A stretch of 64,000 bases of DNA from G963556115 sp963666605. Its GTDB lineage: Bacteria; Planctomycetota; SZUA-567. The translations under genes were made by a program, and so were the position numbers. Positions within the stretch are counted from its first letter, which is position 1. Each line of letters starts with the position of its first letter. Location: contig OZ223208.1 of assembly GCA_965140405.1 (NCBI GenBank), positions 3,100,001 through 3,164,000 of the forward strand, in the 5' to 3' direction. Positions 9,564-17,897 of this stretch are shown in pieces. Below the pieces are notes generated by a model that ran no database searches, was not told the DNA's origin, and worked only from the letters and a program-made list of their open reading frames with translations.

Positions 9564-10484
9564 TCAACTTTCAAATGCCAATATTTCACTCAATGTTGGT
9601 GCAGATTCCTGCGCACCCTTTCTGGTTACAGCGATAGCTGCTGCAATGCTAGCAAACTCTAACGACTCGATTACACTCATACCAACAGAAATTCCAGCAG
9701 CAAATGCCCCATTAAAGGTATCTCCCGCTGCAACAGTATCGATAGCCTTGACCTTTCTGGCTTGAACAAACTCTTCTCCCTCTTCACCTATATAGAATGA
9801 GCCCTTTGATCCCATGGTGATAATTGCATTTTTTACACCTTTACCTAGAAGAATCTCACCCGCTTTTTTTGCACTTTCAATTGAATCAGGAAATACCCCT
9901 GTATACATCTCAGTCTCTGTCTGATTAGGAGTAAAATAATCGAGCATCTCAAAAATCTCTTCAGGAAGCTCATAAGCAGGAGCAGGGTTTAAAATAGTCT
10001 TCGTTCCAGATTCTTTAGCAAGCTCAAAGGCTTTTTGGTTGGTTTTTATAGGACATTCTAACTGAGCGAGCAATATATCAGCCCCGGCAATAGCATCTCT
10101 AGCCTCTAAAATATGCTTAACATCAAGCTTTGCATTTGCTCCAGGATTTATACCAATACAGTTTTCGCCAGAATCAGCCACAAAAATAAGTGCTACTCCT
10201 GAAGCAACCCCCTTCTCTACACTGACATATTTGGTATCTATTCCAACCTCTTCAAATCCTTTAATAGCACTCTGACCTAGATCATCATCACCAACACAAG
10301 CCACAAAACATGTCTGAGCTCTACCACTCAAAGCTTTTGCTACAGCAACCGCTTGGTTTGCACCTTTACCACCACCAGTAACAGTAAAGCAGCTTCCAGA
10401 TAATGTCTGACCTGGCTCAGGTATTTCCGGAACATTGAGAACCATATCTGTATTCGAACTTCCTACAATTACAACTCCAGCCAT
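9564..10484 (-). CDS. rbsK: Ribokinase-like PfkB-family sugar kinase
   Basis: Phosphorylates ribose (by family) to ribose 5-phosphate, feeding the pentose phosphate pathway. The 306 residues show the N-terminal PfkB signature GGGKGANQA (~37-45) and the C-terminal signature DTVAAGDTFNGAFAAG with catalytic Asp in the GAGD-type motif. These, with N-terminal SSNTDMV and the LNPAPA segment, match ribokinases better than fructokinases. ATG preceded by AAGGAGT. Divergent from the transketolase gene 490 bases away, another pentose phosphate enzyme. No ribose transporter is present, so scavenged nucleoside ribose is an alternative source. Confidence 0.88.
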   Translation of the reverse strand: MAGVVIVGSSNTDMVLNVPEIPEPGQTLSGSCFTVTGGGKGANQAVAVAKALSGRAQTCFVACVGDDDLGQSAIKGFEEVGIDTKYVSVEKGVASGVALIFVADSGENCIGINPGANAKLDVKHILEARDAIAGADILLAQLECPIKTNQKAFELAKESGTKTILNPAPAYELPEEIFEMLDYFTPNQTETEMYTGVFPDSIESAKKAGEILLGKGVKNAIITMGSKGSFYIGEEGEEFVQARKVKAIDTVAAGDTFNGAFAAGISVGMSVIESLEFASIAAAIAVTRKGAQESAPTLSEILAFES

Positions 10485-10971
10485 AACGACTCCTTATTAT
10501 TAGATTTCATTTTTATATTAATAATGCGATTGTACACCTCTTGCCTATTCATGACTATCTAATAATACATGATTTATTCTCATATACAAAGGCTCTTTAC
10601 TACTAAACTGTAATATTTTCAATTAATATGGCATCCTATAATACAATAAATCCTTGACCTACTTATGATTTTTCGTAAACTATAGTGAGTTATTTGCTCA
10701 TTTTGCAACCTGAGCACATAACTACTAAATGGCTCATAAACAATATAATATAAATAGTTTACAATTATATTTATTCTTGACCTAATAATAATAAACCGAA
10801 AGCGGCTATTTCTATTTATTTGCTTTTCTTTCGAAAACAGCACACAAAAGAAAAAATACAGAAAACAACAGAAAATTAAATTACCCTTTAATTGTGTTAT
10901 TAATTAAAAATTTGATATATTAAATACAAGAGCGCGTTATTACTTTAATTTTATTTTTTGGAGGAACCACA
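10485..10971. other. Divergent promoter region between rbsK and tkt
   Basis: About 490 bases, strongly AT-rich. For tkt, a weak sigma-70 pair is TTGTGT (10892-10897), 18 bases, TATATT (10916-10921). GGAGGA (10961-10966) is the tkt ribosome site. The rbsK promoter could not be fixed. A 74-codon minus-strand frame inside (10619-10843) lacks coding character. Confidence 0.45.
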
Positions 10972-13002
10972 ATGAGCGAAACACTTGCTCCTGCAATAGA
11001 TGCAGGACTTTCACAGAAGATTGCTGACACTATACGTTGGCTATCTGCTGACGGAGTACAAGCAGCCAACAGCGGACACCCAGGACTACCTATGGGATGT
11101 GCCGATATTGCTGCTGTGCTACTTACGAGAGCTATGAATATTGACCCAAATGATGATAAATGGTATAATAGAGACCGTTTTGTTCTATCAGCTGGTCACG
11201 GTTCAATGCTATTATACTCTATGCTCCACCTTGTAGGTTTCCTTCCCCTAGACGAACTTAAACAGTTCCGTCAACTTGATAGCCTTACTCCAGGCCACCC
11301 AGAATTATTCCACACCAAGGGTGTTGATTTCACAACAGGTCCCCTAGGTGCTGGTTTTACAGCAGCAACAGGTATGGCTCTTGCTGAAAGAATGCTCAGC
11401 GAGATGTATAATACTCCAAGCTTTGAAGTTACTGATCACTATACATACGTATTGATGGGTGACGGCTGTAACCAAGAAGGTATCACTCAAGAAGCAGCTA
11501 GCCTTGCAGGTCACCTAAAACTTGGCAGACTTATTGCCTTTTATGATTCAAACGGCATCCAAATCGATGGCAAGACAGAGATCTGCTTTACTGAAAACGT
11601 AGGTATGCGCTACGAAGCAGACGGCTGGCACGTACAAAGAATTGATGGACATGACCACGCAGCTATTGCAGCAGCAATTGAAGCAGCAAAATCTGAAACA
11701 ACAAAACCAAGTATTATTATTGCGACTACCTCGATTGGTAAGGGTTCACCAAACAAAGCTGGCACTCCAAGTGCCCACGGTGCACCACTAGGACCGGATG
11801 AGATTAAAGCCGGTAAAGCGGCAATTGGTTGGTCAGATGAAACATTCCAAGTTCCAGCAGAAGTTACAGAATACTTCAAAAAGCGCAAAACTGAGTGGGC
11901 AGCAAAACGTAAAGAGTGGGACGAAGCGTTCGAATCTTATGAGAAGAAGCACAGCAGTATAGCTAAAGAGTTCTCACGCGTAATGAGCGGTGAACTTCCT
12001 AAATCATGGAAGAACGCTACTCCAGAATTTGCTTCAGATTTCGTTTCAGCAACCCGTGCTTCAGGTGGTCAAATTCTTGCTGATTTCGGTGAAGCAATCC
12101 CTGAGATCATTGGTGGTTCTGCCGACTTAGTAGAGTCTAACAAGACATTTATCAGTAAGGGTGAATTCACCAAATTTGATTATGTAGATGCAGACATGTA
12201 CCTAGCCCGCAACATACATTACGGCGTACGTGAACACGCTATGGGTCAGATTTCAAATGGTATATCAGCACATGGCGGATTCATTCCATTCTGCTCAACA
12301 TTCTTTGTATTTAGCGACTACGTTCGCCCAGCGATCCGTATGTCTGCTCTTTCTAAACTACAGACTTTGTATATCTTCACACATGACAGCATCTATGTTG
12401 GTGAAGATGGTCCTACTCACCAGCCAATCGAACAGTTCGCTGCTCTACGTTGTATTCCGAATGTTGAAACATTCCGCCCAGCAGATGCGAACGAAGCAGC
12501 ATATTCATACCAGTACGCTCTTGCTAAGAAGGACGGTCCTACTGTCATCACTCTTACTCGTCAGAACCTTCCAACGATCGATCGTGAGACTCATGCTCCA
12601 GCTAAGGACACTCTTAAGGGTGGGTATATCCTAGAGAAGGATCCAGATGGAGTAGCAGAGATCTGCATCATTGCTTCAGGTAGTGAGGTTCACCTAGCTC
12701 TTGAAGTTGCTGGTGTCCTACGTGATTCAGGCAGAACAGTACGTGTTGTCAGCATGCCTAGCCTAGATGTCTTCAACCAACAAACAGAAGGTTACCGCCA
12801 GAAGGTACTTCCAAAACGCTTCAAGAATAGAGTAGTTATTGAAGCCGGCGTTATCCAAGGTTGGGAAGGTATTCTTGGAGAGAACGGCATCTTTATAGGT
12901 ATGGACAGCTTCGGCACATCCGGTCCAGCAAACCTTGTAGGCGAGAAGTATGGCTTCACTGTTGATTCGGTTCTTGACCGCCTAGCTGAAGCGAATTTCT
13001 AA
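10972..13002 (+). CDS. tkt: Transketolase
   Basis: Thiamine-diphosphate enzyme of the non-oxidative pentose phosphate pathway, moving two-carbon units between sugar phosphates. The 676 residues are standard length. Seen: catalytic His in NSGHPGLPMG (~43-52), the ThDP motif GDGCNQEG followed by YDSNGIQIDG, the pyrimidine-domain glutamate in the HYGVREHAMG region (~415), and HDSIYVGEDGPTHQP (~485-499). GGAGGA sits six bases upstream of the ATG. Codon use is more biased than in neighbours, as expected of a highly expressed gene. Transcribed alone; a terminator lies at 13166-13194. Confidence 0.97.
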   Translation: MSETLAPAIDAGLSQKIADTIRWLSADGVQAANSGHPGLPMGCADIAAVLLTRAMNIDPNDDKWYNRDRFVLSAGHGSMLLYSMLHLVGFLPLDELKQFRQLDSLTPGHPELFHTKGVDFTTGPLGAGFTAATGMALAERMLSEMYNTPSFEVTDHYTYVLMGDGCNQEGITQEAASLAGHLKLGRLIAFYDSNGIQIDGKTEICFTENVGMRYEADGWHVQRIDGHDHAAIAAAIEAAKSETTKPSIIIATTSIGKGSPNKAGTPSAHGAPLGPDEIKAGKAAIGWSDETFQVPAEVTEYFKKRKTEWAAKRKEWDEAFESYEKKHSSIAKEFSRVMSGELPKSWKNATPEFASDFVSATRASGGQILADFGEAIPEIIGGSADLVESNKTFISKGEFTKFDYVDADMYLARNIHYGVREHAMGQISNGISAHGGFIPFCSTFFVFSDYVRPAIRMSALSKLQTLYIFTHDSIYVGEDGPTHQPIEQFAALRCIPNVETFRPADANEAAYSYQYALAKKDGPTVITLTRQNLPTIDRETHAPAKDTLKGGYILEKDPDGVAEICIIASGSEVHLALEVAGVLRDSGRTVRVVSMPSLDVFNQQTEGYRQKVLPKRFKNRVVIEAGVIQGWEGILGENGIFIGMDSFGTSGPANLVGEKYGFTVDSVLDRLAEANF

Positions 13003-13165
13003 GTTGACTCGGCAAATAAGGCACAATGATGTGGCGTACTAATTAGCATAAAGTGAAAAAGAAGTCTATTGTATTATAAGCAACTGCATCGCAGAGCGAT
13101 AAAGGCTTTTTTTAGGCCACAAAACGTCAATTTTGCCATAAATGTCATAGAAGTTTTTGTTATGA

Positions 13166-13194
13166 AAAAAGATCGGTTTTAGGCCGATCTTTTT
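13166..13194 (+). terminator. Rho-independent terminator downstream of tkt
   Basis: An 11-bp stem (13166-13176 with 13184-13194) with a 7-base loop ends in its own T-run. It separates tkt from the small lipoprotein transcript. Confidence 0.8.
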
Positions 13195-13218
13195 CCATAG
13201 ATATATTTTTTTTTATGC

Positions 13219-13247
13219 TTGTCAAAAAACGAAAAATAAATTATATT
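13219..13247 (+). promoter_or_regulatory. Sigma-70-type promoter of the small lipoprotein gene
   Basis: TTGTCA (13219-13224), 17-base spacer, TATATT (13242-13247). Predicted start near 13254 gives a leader of about 95 bases that holds two direct repeats. Confidence 0.65.
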
Positions 13248-13267
13248 ATAGGAAGTAAATCGTGGGA

Positions 13268-13308
13268 TAGATTTACCATAATATACGGGGTAGATTTATC
13301 ACAATATA
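13268..13308 (+). repeat. Tandem 18-bp direct repeats in the lipoprotein leader
   Basis: 13268-13285 and 13291-13308 agree at 16 of 18 bases with a period of 23, close to two DNA turns. They lie between the predicted transcription start and the ribosome site. Possible protein or RNA binding sites. Confidence 0.65.
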
Positions 13309-13350
13309 TTATTTTAATTTCATTTTCATTAAATTCTTTAGGAGAAAATT

Positions 13351-13488
13351 ATGCTACGTAAAACTATTCTTGCTACTCTTGTTCTAGGTGCTGTTCTTTT
13401 CGTTACTGGTTGCCAGTCTTCTTGCAACACTTGTAAAGTTGTAGAACCAGAAGTTGTTTACACAGGCTGCAGCGTATGCGACCAGTAG
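13351..13488 (+). CDS. 45-residue Cys-rich lipoprotein, unknown function
   Basis: A short but well supported gene. AGGAG (13340-13344) precedes the ATG with good spacing, a promoter lies upstream and a strong terminator downstream. The product starts with a basic N-terminus (LRK), a hydrophobic core and a lipobox VTGC at Cys21, so it should be acylated and tethered to a membrane. After processing only 25 residues remain, carrying four further Cys as two CxxC pairs (C25-C28 and C40-C43) separated by a short acidic/hydrophobic linker. Candidates are metal binding or a redox-active tether; neither can be decided from sequence. No family recognised. Confidence 0.8.
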   Translation: MLRKTILATLVLGAVLFVTGCQSSCNTCKVVEPEVVYTGCSVCDQ

Positions 13489-13520
13489 TATCAACTAAGT
13501 AATGTACCAGAATGTATTAT

Positions 13521-13556
13521 AGAAAAACACCTTGCTCATGGGCAAGGTGTTTTTCT
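13521..13556. terminator. Bidirectional terminator between lipoprotein and FKBP genes
   Basis: A 15-bp stem (13521-13535 with 13542-13556), 6-base loop, with A-run on one side and T-run on the other. It serves both converging genes. Confidence 0.9.
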
Positions 13557-13580
13557 ATATAGTTCCAAGTTCAATTCAAA

Positions 13581-14522
13581 TTATTTTTCTATCCCGAGTA
13601 ACTCCATCTCAAAGATAAGGGTATCACCAGGTTTGATTGCTCCAGAAGCACCTTGCAAACCATACCCAAGCTCATAAGGGATTACAACTTCCCATTTATC
13701 ACCAACCTTCATTTGAGGCACGATAAGCTGCCAACCCTTGATTACGTTCTGCAAGTTAAATACAGCAGGCTCACCTCTCTTAATAGAACTATCAAACTCA
13801 GTACCATCAACAAGTCTTCCAGCATAATGTACTTTTACATCTGAAGTAGGACTTGGAGTAGCCCCTGTTCCAACCTTGATTACCTTGTATGCCATACCTT
13901 CAGGGGTTACAGTCACGCCGTCCTGCTTCACATACTCTTCCATAAACTTCTTACCAGCTTCTATATTTGGTTTTGCGGCGCTAGTCAACTCTTCATTCAT
14001 CTTCTTGGTAAAATTATCCTCTAGCTCTTTCATTGCACCTTTGATTTGGTCATCAGAGTATGCACTCTTTTTACCGCCAACACCATCCTCAAGACCTGCT
14101 ATCAAACTATCAATTGCAAAAATATCTCCTCCTTGAGAGATCTGCACAGCATACATATATCCAGATCCGTATGAAATCACATCTTTAATATCAGCAGGAA
14201 GCTCGAGACTATTGATAATATCAGGACCTGCATCAGGATTCTTTTTTGTCTCCTCAGCAACAAGCTTATTAACCTCTTCGCCAGCTTTTGTCAACTCATC
14301 TTGCGAATAGGCTGGTTCTTTTTTCGCGAAAAAATCTTTTATCCCCTCTGCAAACTTTGCTTTTTCAATAAAGTTAGCACTCTTACCAACCTCTTTGCCA
14401 GTATTATACCCGACACCATATGATGCTATTGTTTTTGAATCATCAGCAGCATATAGCGAGCTATTTACTCCGAGAAAAACTATCAGCCCTAACACCACAC
14501 TCCACAAACGTTTACTATTCAT
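13581..14522 (-). CDS. Secreted FKBP-type peptidyl-prolyl isomerase with two FKBP_N-like modules
   Basis: Periplasmic proline isomerase/chaperone of the Mip/FkpA kind. I start at the ATG at 14520-14522 (AAGGA upstream), giving 313 residues with a signal peptide cut after LYA near residue 25; a longer in-frame reading adds 15 unsupported residues. The last ~100 residues form the FKBP domain (VKVHYAGRLVDGTEFDSS, WQLIVPQMKVGDKWEVVIP, GDTLIFEMELL). The N-terminal part contains two similar helical modules, ASYGVGYNTGKEV and ISYGSGYMYAVQI starts, each ending in a YS-D-(E/Q)-containing helix. Mip/FkpA proteins carry one such dimerisation domain, so this appears duplicated. It is a single-gene transcript. 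Confidence 0.93.
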   Translation of the reverse strand: MNSKRLWSVVLGLIVFLGVNSSLYAADDSKTIASYGVGYNTGKEVGKSANFIEKAKFAEGIKDFFAKKEPAYSQDELTKAGEEVNKLVAEETKKNPDAGPDIINSLELPADIKDVISYGSGYMYAVQISQGGDIFAIDSLIAGLEDGVGGKKSAYSDDQIKGAMKELEDNFTKKMNEELTSAAKPNIEAGKKFMEEYVKQDGVTVTPEGMAYKVIKVGTGATPSPTSDVKVHYAGRLVDGTEFDSSIKRGEPAVFNLQNVIKGWQLIVPQMKVGDKWEVVIPYELGYGLQGASGAIKPGDTLIFEMELLGIEK

Positions 14523-14794
14523 ATTTTTCCTTACATAATCAATGCACAAAGAATAACACTCAGTCATTCGAACAAAATATCAAAATCTATTTTAAAGTAT
14601 ATTGATATACCAGTTTGAGCGCAAGTAAATGCTAATAATTAATATAATTATCCGCTCAAAATGTTATTATTACCAATACGCCAACATCCTTCGAAATAAT
14701 TTCTTGTTTAATTACTATAATTCAGATATAATGTATATATGATTTAGCCTACAATACATTGTTCTTTAGGTACACAAATGGAGCCAAGACACCA

Positions 14795-15169
14795 ATGAAG
14801 GAAAAAATAATGGTCGTTGAAGATGAACGAGCGACCCGCGATTCAGTAGGATTCATACTTCTAGCCAATAATTTTGATATTATTCCAACCAGTAATGGTA
14901 TGGAAGCTTTGGAAATTTTAAAAGAATGCCAAGGCATGTGCAAAGATATCTCACTTATTATGCTTGACTTACGTATGCCTGTTATGTCTGGGACAGAATT
15001 CCTTAGACACACCCATATGCTAAAGAATGTACCACCAATTATCGTTATGACTGGTTGCCTTGAAGATTTTGATCTTAACGAACCGAGTATGACAAAACCT
15101 GTCTCTGTACTATCCAAGCCATTCAAGGAAGAAGAGCTCATCCAAGCAGTAAATGACGTACTAAGATAG
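14795..15169 (+). CDS. Stand-alone receiver-domain response regulator (CheY-like)
   Basis: Phosphorylation-switched signalling protein with no output domain. From the ATG at 14795 (GGAG 12 bases upstream) it has 124 residues. Conserved positions are all present: acidic pocket Asp10/Glu11, phospho-acceptor Asp58 in MLDLRMP, Thr86 in VMTG and Lys108 in SKPF. No kinase gene is adjacent. A role in chemotaxis (with the receptor at 51 kb) or in a phosphorelay are both possible. A TTG start at 14759 would extend it by 12 residues but lacks support. A terminator follows. Confidence 0.9.
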   Translation: MKEKIMVVEDERATRDSVGFILLANNFDIIPTSNGMEALEILKECQGMCKDISLIMLDLRMPVMSGTEFLRHTHMLKNVPPIIVMTGCLEDFDLNEPSMTKPVSVLSKPFKEEELIQAVNDVLR

Positions 15170-15192
15170 TAAGCAACAACACATAACATTGA

Positions 15193-15231
15193 TAAAAGAC
15201 GGGACGCCTGACACGGCATCCCGTCTTTTAT
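15193..15231 (+). terminator. Terminator after the response regulator
   Basis: Hairpin with AAAAGACGGGA paired to TCCCGTCTTTT plus an inner GCC/GGC helix after one mismatch, ending in a T-run. Confidence 0.85.
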
Positions 15232-15274
15232 TACATATTAAACTCCAACCATTAGTACCCAATAGTACATCTTT

Positions 15275-15311
15275 ATAAAAAAGCGAGACCAGCTAAAAAT
15301 GCTAGTCTCGC
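15275..15311 (-). terminator. Terminator of metK
   Basis: GCGAGAC-AGC paired with GCT-GTCTCGC across one mismatch (15283-15311), followed on the minus strand by a T-rich run (15275-15282). Confidence 0.8.
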
Positions 15312-15346
15312 ATACGCATACACGCAACAATTATATCAATAATGAT

Positions 15347-16534
15347 TTATAATCCAAGCACATCTCTAATCGCATCTACCTTATCAAGCTTCTCCCAAGG
15401 GAAGATATCTCGACCAAAGTGACCATACGCAGCAGAATCGCGGTAAGACCAACCATTTGGATCGCGAAGTGATAGAGCCTGTTCAATACAAGCTGGACGA
15501 AAATCAAAGATCTCACCGCTTTGTAAGATCTTCTGAACATCTTCCTCTTCCTTGACACCAGTACCATAGAATGAGAGGTTGATTGATAAAGGATGAGCAA
15601 CACCGATAGCGTACGCAACCTGAATCTCACACTTTGTAGCCACACCAGCAGCGACAAGGTTCTTTGCAACATAACGAGCGAAGTATGCAGCTGAACGGTC
15701 AACCTTTGTAGGGTCTTTACCTGAGAAAGCACCACCACCATGAGAACCAACACCGCCATATGTATCAACAATAATTTTTCTACCTGTCAGCCCAGCATCG
15801 CCGTGAGGGCCACCGATAACAAACTTACCAGTTGGGTTGATGAAGTATTCTGTATCTGCAGTCAAAAGACCAGTTGGTTCCAAAGTCTCCTTTACAACTT
15901 CTATCATATCTTTTCTGACAATATCAAGACTTATATCATCTGTCTGATGCGAGATAACAATAGATGTAATACACTTTGGCACTCCATCTTCATGCAAGAC
16001 AGAGACCTGCGACTTACTATCAGGACGTAGGTATGGGTAAACCTTGTCCTTACGTAACTTCTGTAGCACATCAAGAAGTCTATGGCTATACTGAATTGGA
16101 GCAGGCATAAATTCTGGAGTAGCTGTAGTAGCATACCCAAACATCATGCCTTGGTCACCAGCCCCCTGCTCTTCAAATAGTCCTTGTCCAGCAGTGACAC
16201 CCTGAGAGATATCAGGAGACTGTGGGTGTATTCTACATTCATATTCAAATGTTTTATCACAGAACTCAAGTTCTTCTCTATCGTAGCCAATTTCTTTTAC
16301 CACATTGCGAGCAATTGCTTCAGGATCAATATTATCCCAACCACCGCAGGTAATTTCACCAGCATTCAAAACAAAATTAGTAGTTACAGATGTTTCACAA
16401 GCCACACGGCTCATTTTGTCTTCAGCAAGACATGCATCTAGAATAGCATCAGAGATCTGATCACAGACCTTATCTGGGTGCCCTTCACTCACAGATTCAG
16501 AAGTGAATACGTGAGTAGCGTTCAACTTACTCAT
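15347..16534 (-). CDS. metK: S-adenosylmethionine synthetase
   Basis: Makes S-adenosylmethionine from methionine and ATP. From the ATG at 16532-16534 (AAAGGAT upstream) it has 395 residues, the normal length; an upstream TTG would include the ribosome site itself. Hallmarks: SEGHPDK (~16-22), the GAGDQGMMFGYA hexapeptide-like motif, the P-loop-like GGAFSGKDPTKVDRSAAY, and C-terminal YGHFGR followed by WE. Supplies SAM for, among others, radical-SAM NifB. Monocistronic with its own terminator; no SAM riboswitch was found in the ~450-base upstream region. Confidence 0.97.
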   Translation of the reverse strand: MSKLNATHVFTSESVSEGHPDKVCDQISDAILDACLAEDKMSRVACETSVTTNFVLNAGEITCGGWDNIDPEAIARNVVKEIGYDREELEFCDKTFEYECRIHPQSPDISQGVTAGQGLFEEQGAGDQGMMFGYATTATPEFMPAPIQYSHRLLDVLQKLRKDKVYPYLRPDSKSQVSVLHEDGVPKCITSIVISHQTDDISLDIVRKDMIEVVKETLEPTGLLTADTEYFINPTGKFVIGGPHGDAGLTGRKIIVDTYGGVGSHGGGAFSGKDPTKVDRSAAYFARYVAKNLVAAGVATKCEIQVAYAIGVAHPLSINLSFYGTGVKEEEDVQKILQSGEIFDFRPACIEQALSLRDPNGWSYRDSAAYGHFGRDIFPWEKLDKVDAIRDVLGL

Positions 16535-16988
16535 AATAGATAATCCTTTCAAACAATCATCATTTCATGTCAGTTCAAGTTACAATAACTTCGAGTATTA
16601 TAGAGTTATTCCCGTTCTAATCAATATATTAATCGTATTAATACCAACACAAAGAAATTTACATCTAATCTAGAGCATGTATTTATTGAATATATCAATC
16701 AAGCTAGTCACCAATTACATAGAAGCTATTACAAATTACAGTATATTTATTATTCCTTTCTTTAACTCTTACGACTTCCTATGTAATGATCAACTTTGTC
16801 CGGAAAGGCCAATAAAAAATCACAAAATAAAACAAGGCGCTTGACATTCACCCTCAGATATGTAAATTAATAAGACTTACGTCATCGGCTTGTCCCCGAT
16901 GTCGTCATACTAAATATATATAAAATTGAAGATTGTATTAAGAAATTGTTTTTTATTTACCAGAAACATAAGAGAAGAGTTCATTAAA
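16535..16988. other. Divergent upstream region of metK and rplM
   Basis: About 450 bases. For rplM a promoter candidate is TTGACA (16841-16846), 16 bases, TAAATT (16863-16868). A short hairpin CATCGG/CCGATG (16883-16901) follows in the leader and could be a ribosomal-protein autoregulatory site, which I cannot prove. No SAM-I/II/SAM-V riboswitch consensus was seen on the metK side. Confidence 0.45.
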
Positions 16989-17438
16989 ATGATGAGACAA
17001 ACGACTTTTGCAAAGCCAGCAGAGTTCAAAGCTGATTGGTATCTTGCAGACGGAACAGACCAGATTGTTGGTCGAGTTGCTACCGAGATTGCAACAATTC
17101 TAATGGGCAAAAACAAAGCGATCTATACACCTTACATTGATACAGGTGATTTTGTTATTGTTACAAACTGCGAAAAGATGATTCTTACAGGCAACAAGAT
17201 GCGTGACAAGGTATTCAGGTATCACTCAGGTTTTGTTGGCGGCCTCAAAGAGGTCAAGATTAGTGAGATGCATGAAGAGCACCCAGACCGTATTATTCGT
17301 AATGCAGTACGCAGAATGCTCCCTAAGACCAAGATGGGCAGACAGATGCTCAAGAAGCTCAAGATCTACAAGGGCAGCGAGCATCCACATTCAGCTCAGA
17401 ATCCAAAGCCACTAAATATTGACGCAGGGAGGAAATAA
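16989..17438 (+). CDS. rplM: 50S ribosomal protein L13
   Basis: Large-subunit ribosomal protein, 149 residues from the ATG at 16989 (a second ATG follows immediately). Typical features: WYLADGTDQIVGRVAT with the (V/A)DA-type start, KAIYTPYIDTGDFVIVTNCEK, YRYHSGF-type segment VFRYHSGFVGGLK, RMLPKTKMGRQMLKKLKIY and the C-terminal EHPHSAQNPK. An in-frame ATG 63 bases upstream adds a non-homologous stretch and is rejected. Two bases separate it from rpsI, the conserved L13-S9 pair. Confidence 0.97.
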   Translation: MMRQTTFAKPAEFKADWYLADGTDQIVGRVATEIATILMGKNKAIYTPYIDTGDFVIVTNCEKMILTGNKMRDKVFRYHSGFVGGLKEVKISEMHEEHPDRIIRNAVRRMLPKTKMGRQMLKKLKIYKGSEHPHSAQNPKPLNIDAGRK

Positions 17439-17440
17439 CA

Positions 17441-17839
17441 ATGGCAGATAAAAACGGTTATGAATGGGGCACAGGAAGACGTAAAGCCTCAGTAGCTAGA
17501 GTACGTATCCGCAAAGGTAGCGGTGAATTTATAATCAACGGCAAAGCAAGATCAGTATACTTCACAACACCTAGACAAGAGGCCGCGATCATGGGTCCTC
17601 TAAAGCACCTTGACGTTGAAAAGGATTACGATGTATTCGTAAGTGTTCGTGGTGGTGGTACCACAGGTCAAGCTGGTGCTATAATGATGGGTCTTGGACG
17701 TGCGCTTCTCAAGGCAGAGCCAGAGAAAGAACAACTTCTTAGAGACCAAGGTTTCCTATCACGTGACTCACGTATGGTTGAACGTAAGAAACCAGGTAAG
17801 CCAGGTGCTCGTAAGAGCTTCCAGTTCTCAAAGCGTTAA
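17441..17839 (+). CDS. rpsI: 30S ribosomal protein S9
   Basis: Small-subunit protein whose C-terminal tail reaches the P-site tRNA. The 132 residues contain GTGRRKASVARVRI near the start, GGGTTGQAGAIMMGLGRAL and LSRDSRMVERKKPGKPGARKS, ending in the invariant SKR. GGGAGG precedes the ATG. Cotranscribed with rplM and closed by a strong terminator. Confidence 0.98.
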   Translation: MADKNGYEWGTGRRKASVARVRIRKGSGEFIINGKARSVYFTTPRQEAAIMGPLKHLDVEKDYDVFVSVRGGGTTGQAGAIMMGLGRALLKAEPEKEQLLRDQGFLSRDSRMVERKKPGKPGARKSFQFSKR

Positions 17840-17863
17840 GGCAAACCCGAAAACTATTATTCA

Positions 17864-17897
17864 AAAAAGCAGCTGTGGAATTCACAGCTGCTTTTTT
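17864..17897 (+). terminator. Terminator of rplM-rpsI
   Basis: GCAGCTGTG paired with CACAGCTGC (17869-17877, 17883-17891), flanked by A-run and T-run. Confidence 0.93.

Noticed and set aside
10619..10843. 74-codon minus-strand frame in the rbsK-tkt gap
   Set aside because: Composition follows the AT-rich spacer (Ile, Tyr, Arg), no ribosome site, no recognisable pattern.
16535..16925. SAM riboswitch upstream of metK
   Set aside because: No SAM-I, SAM-II or related consensus helices could be found in the leader.
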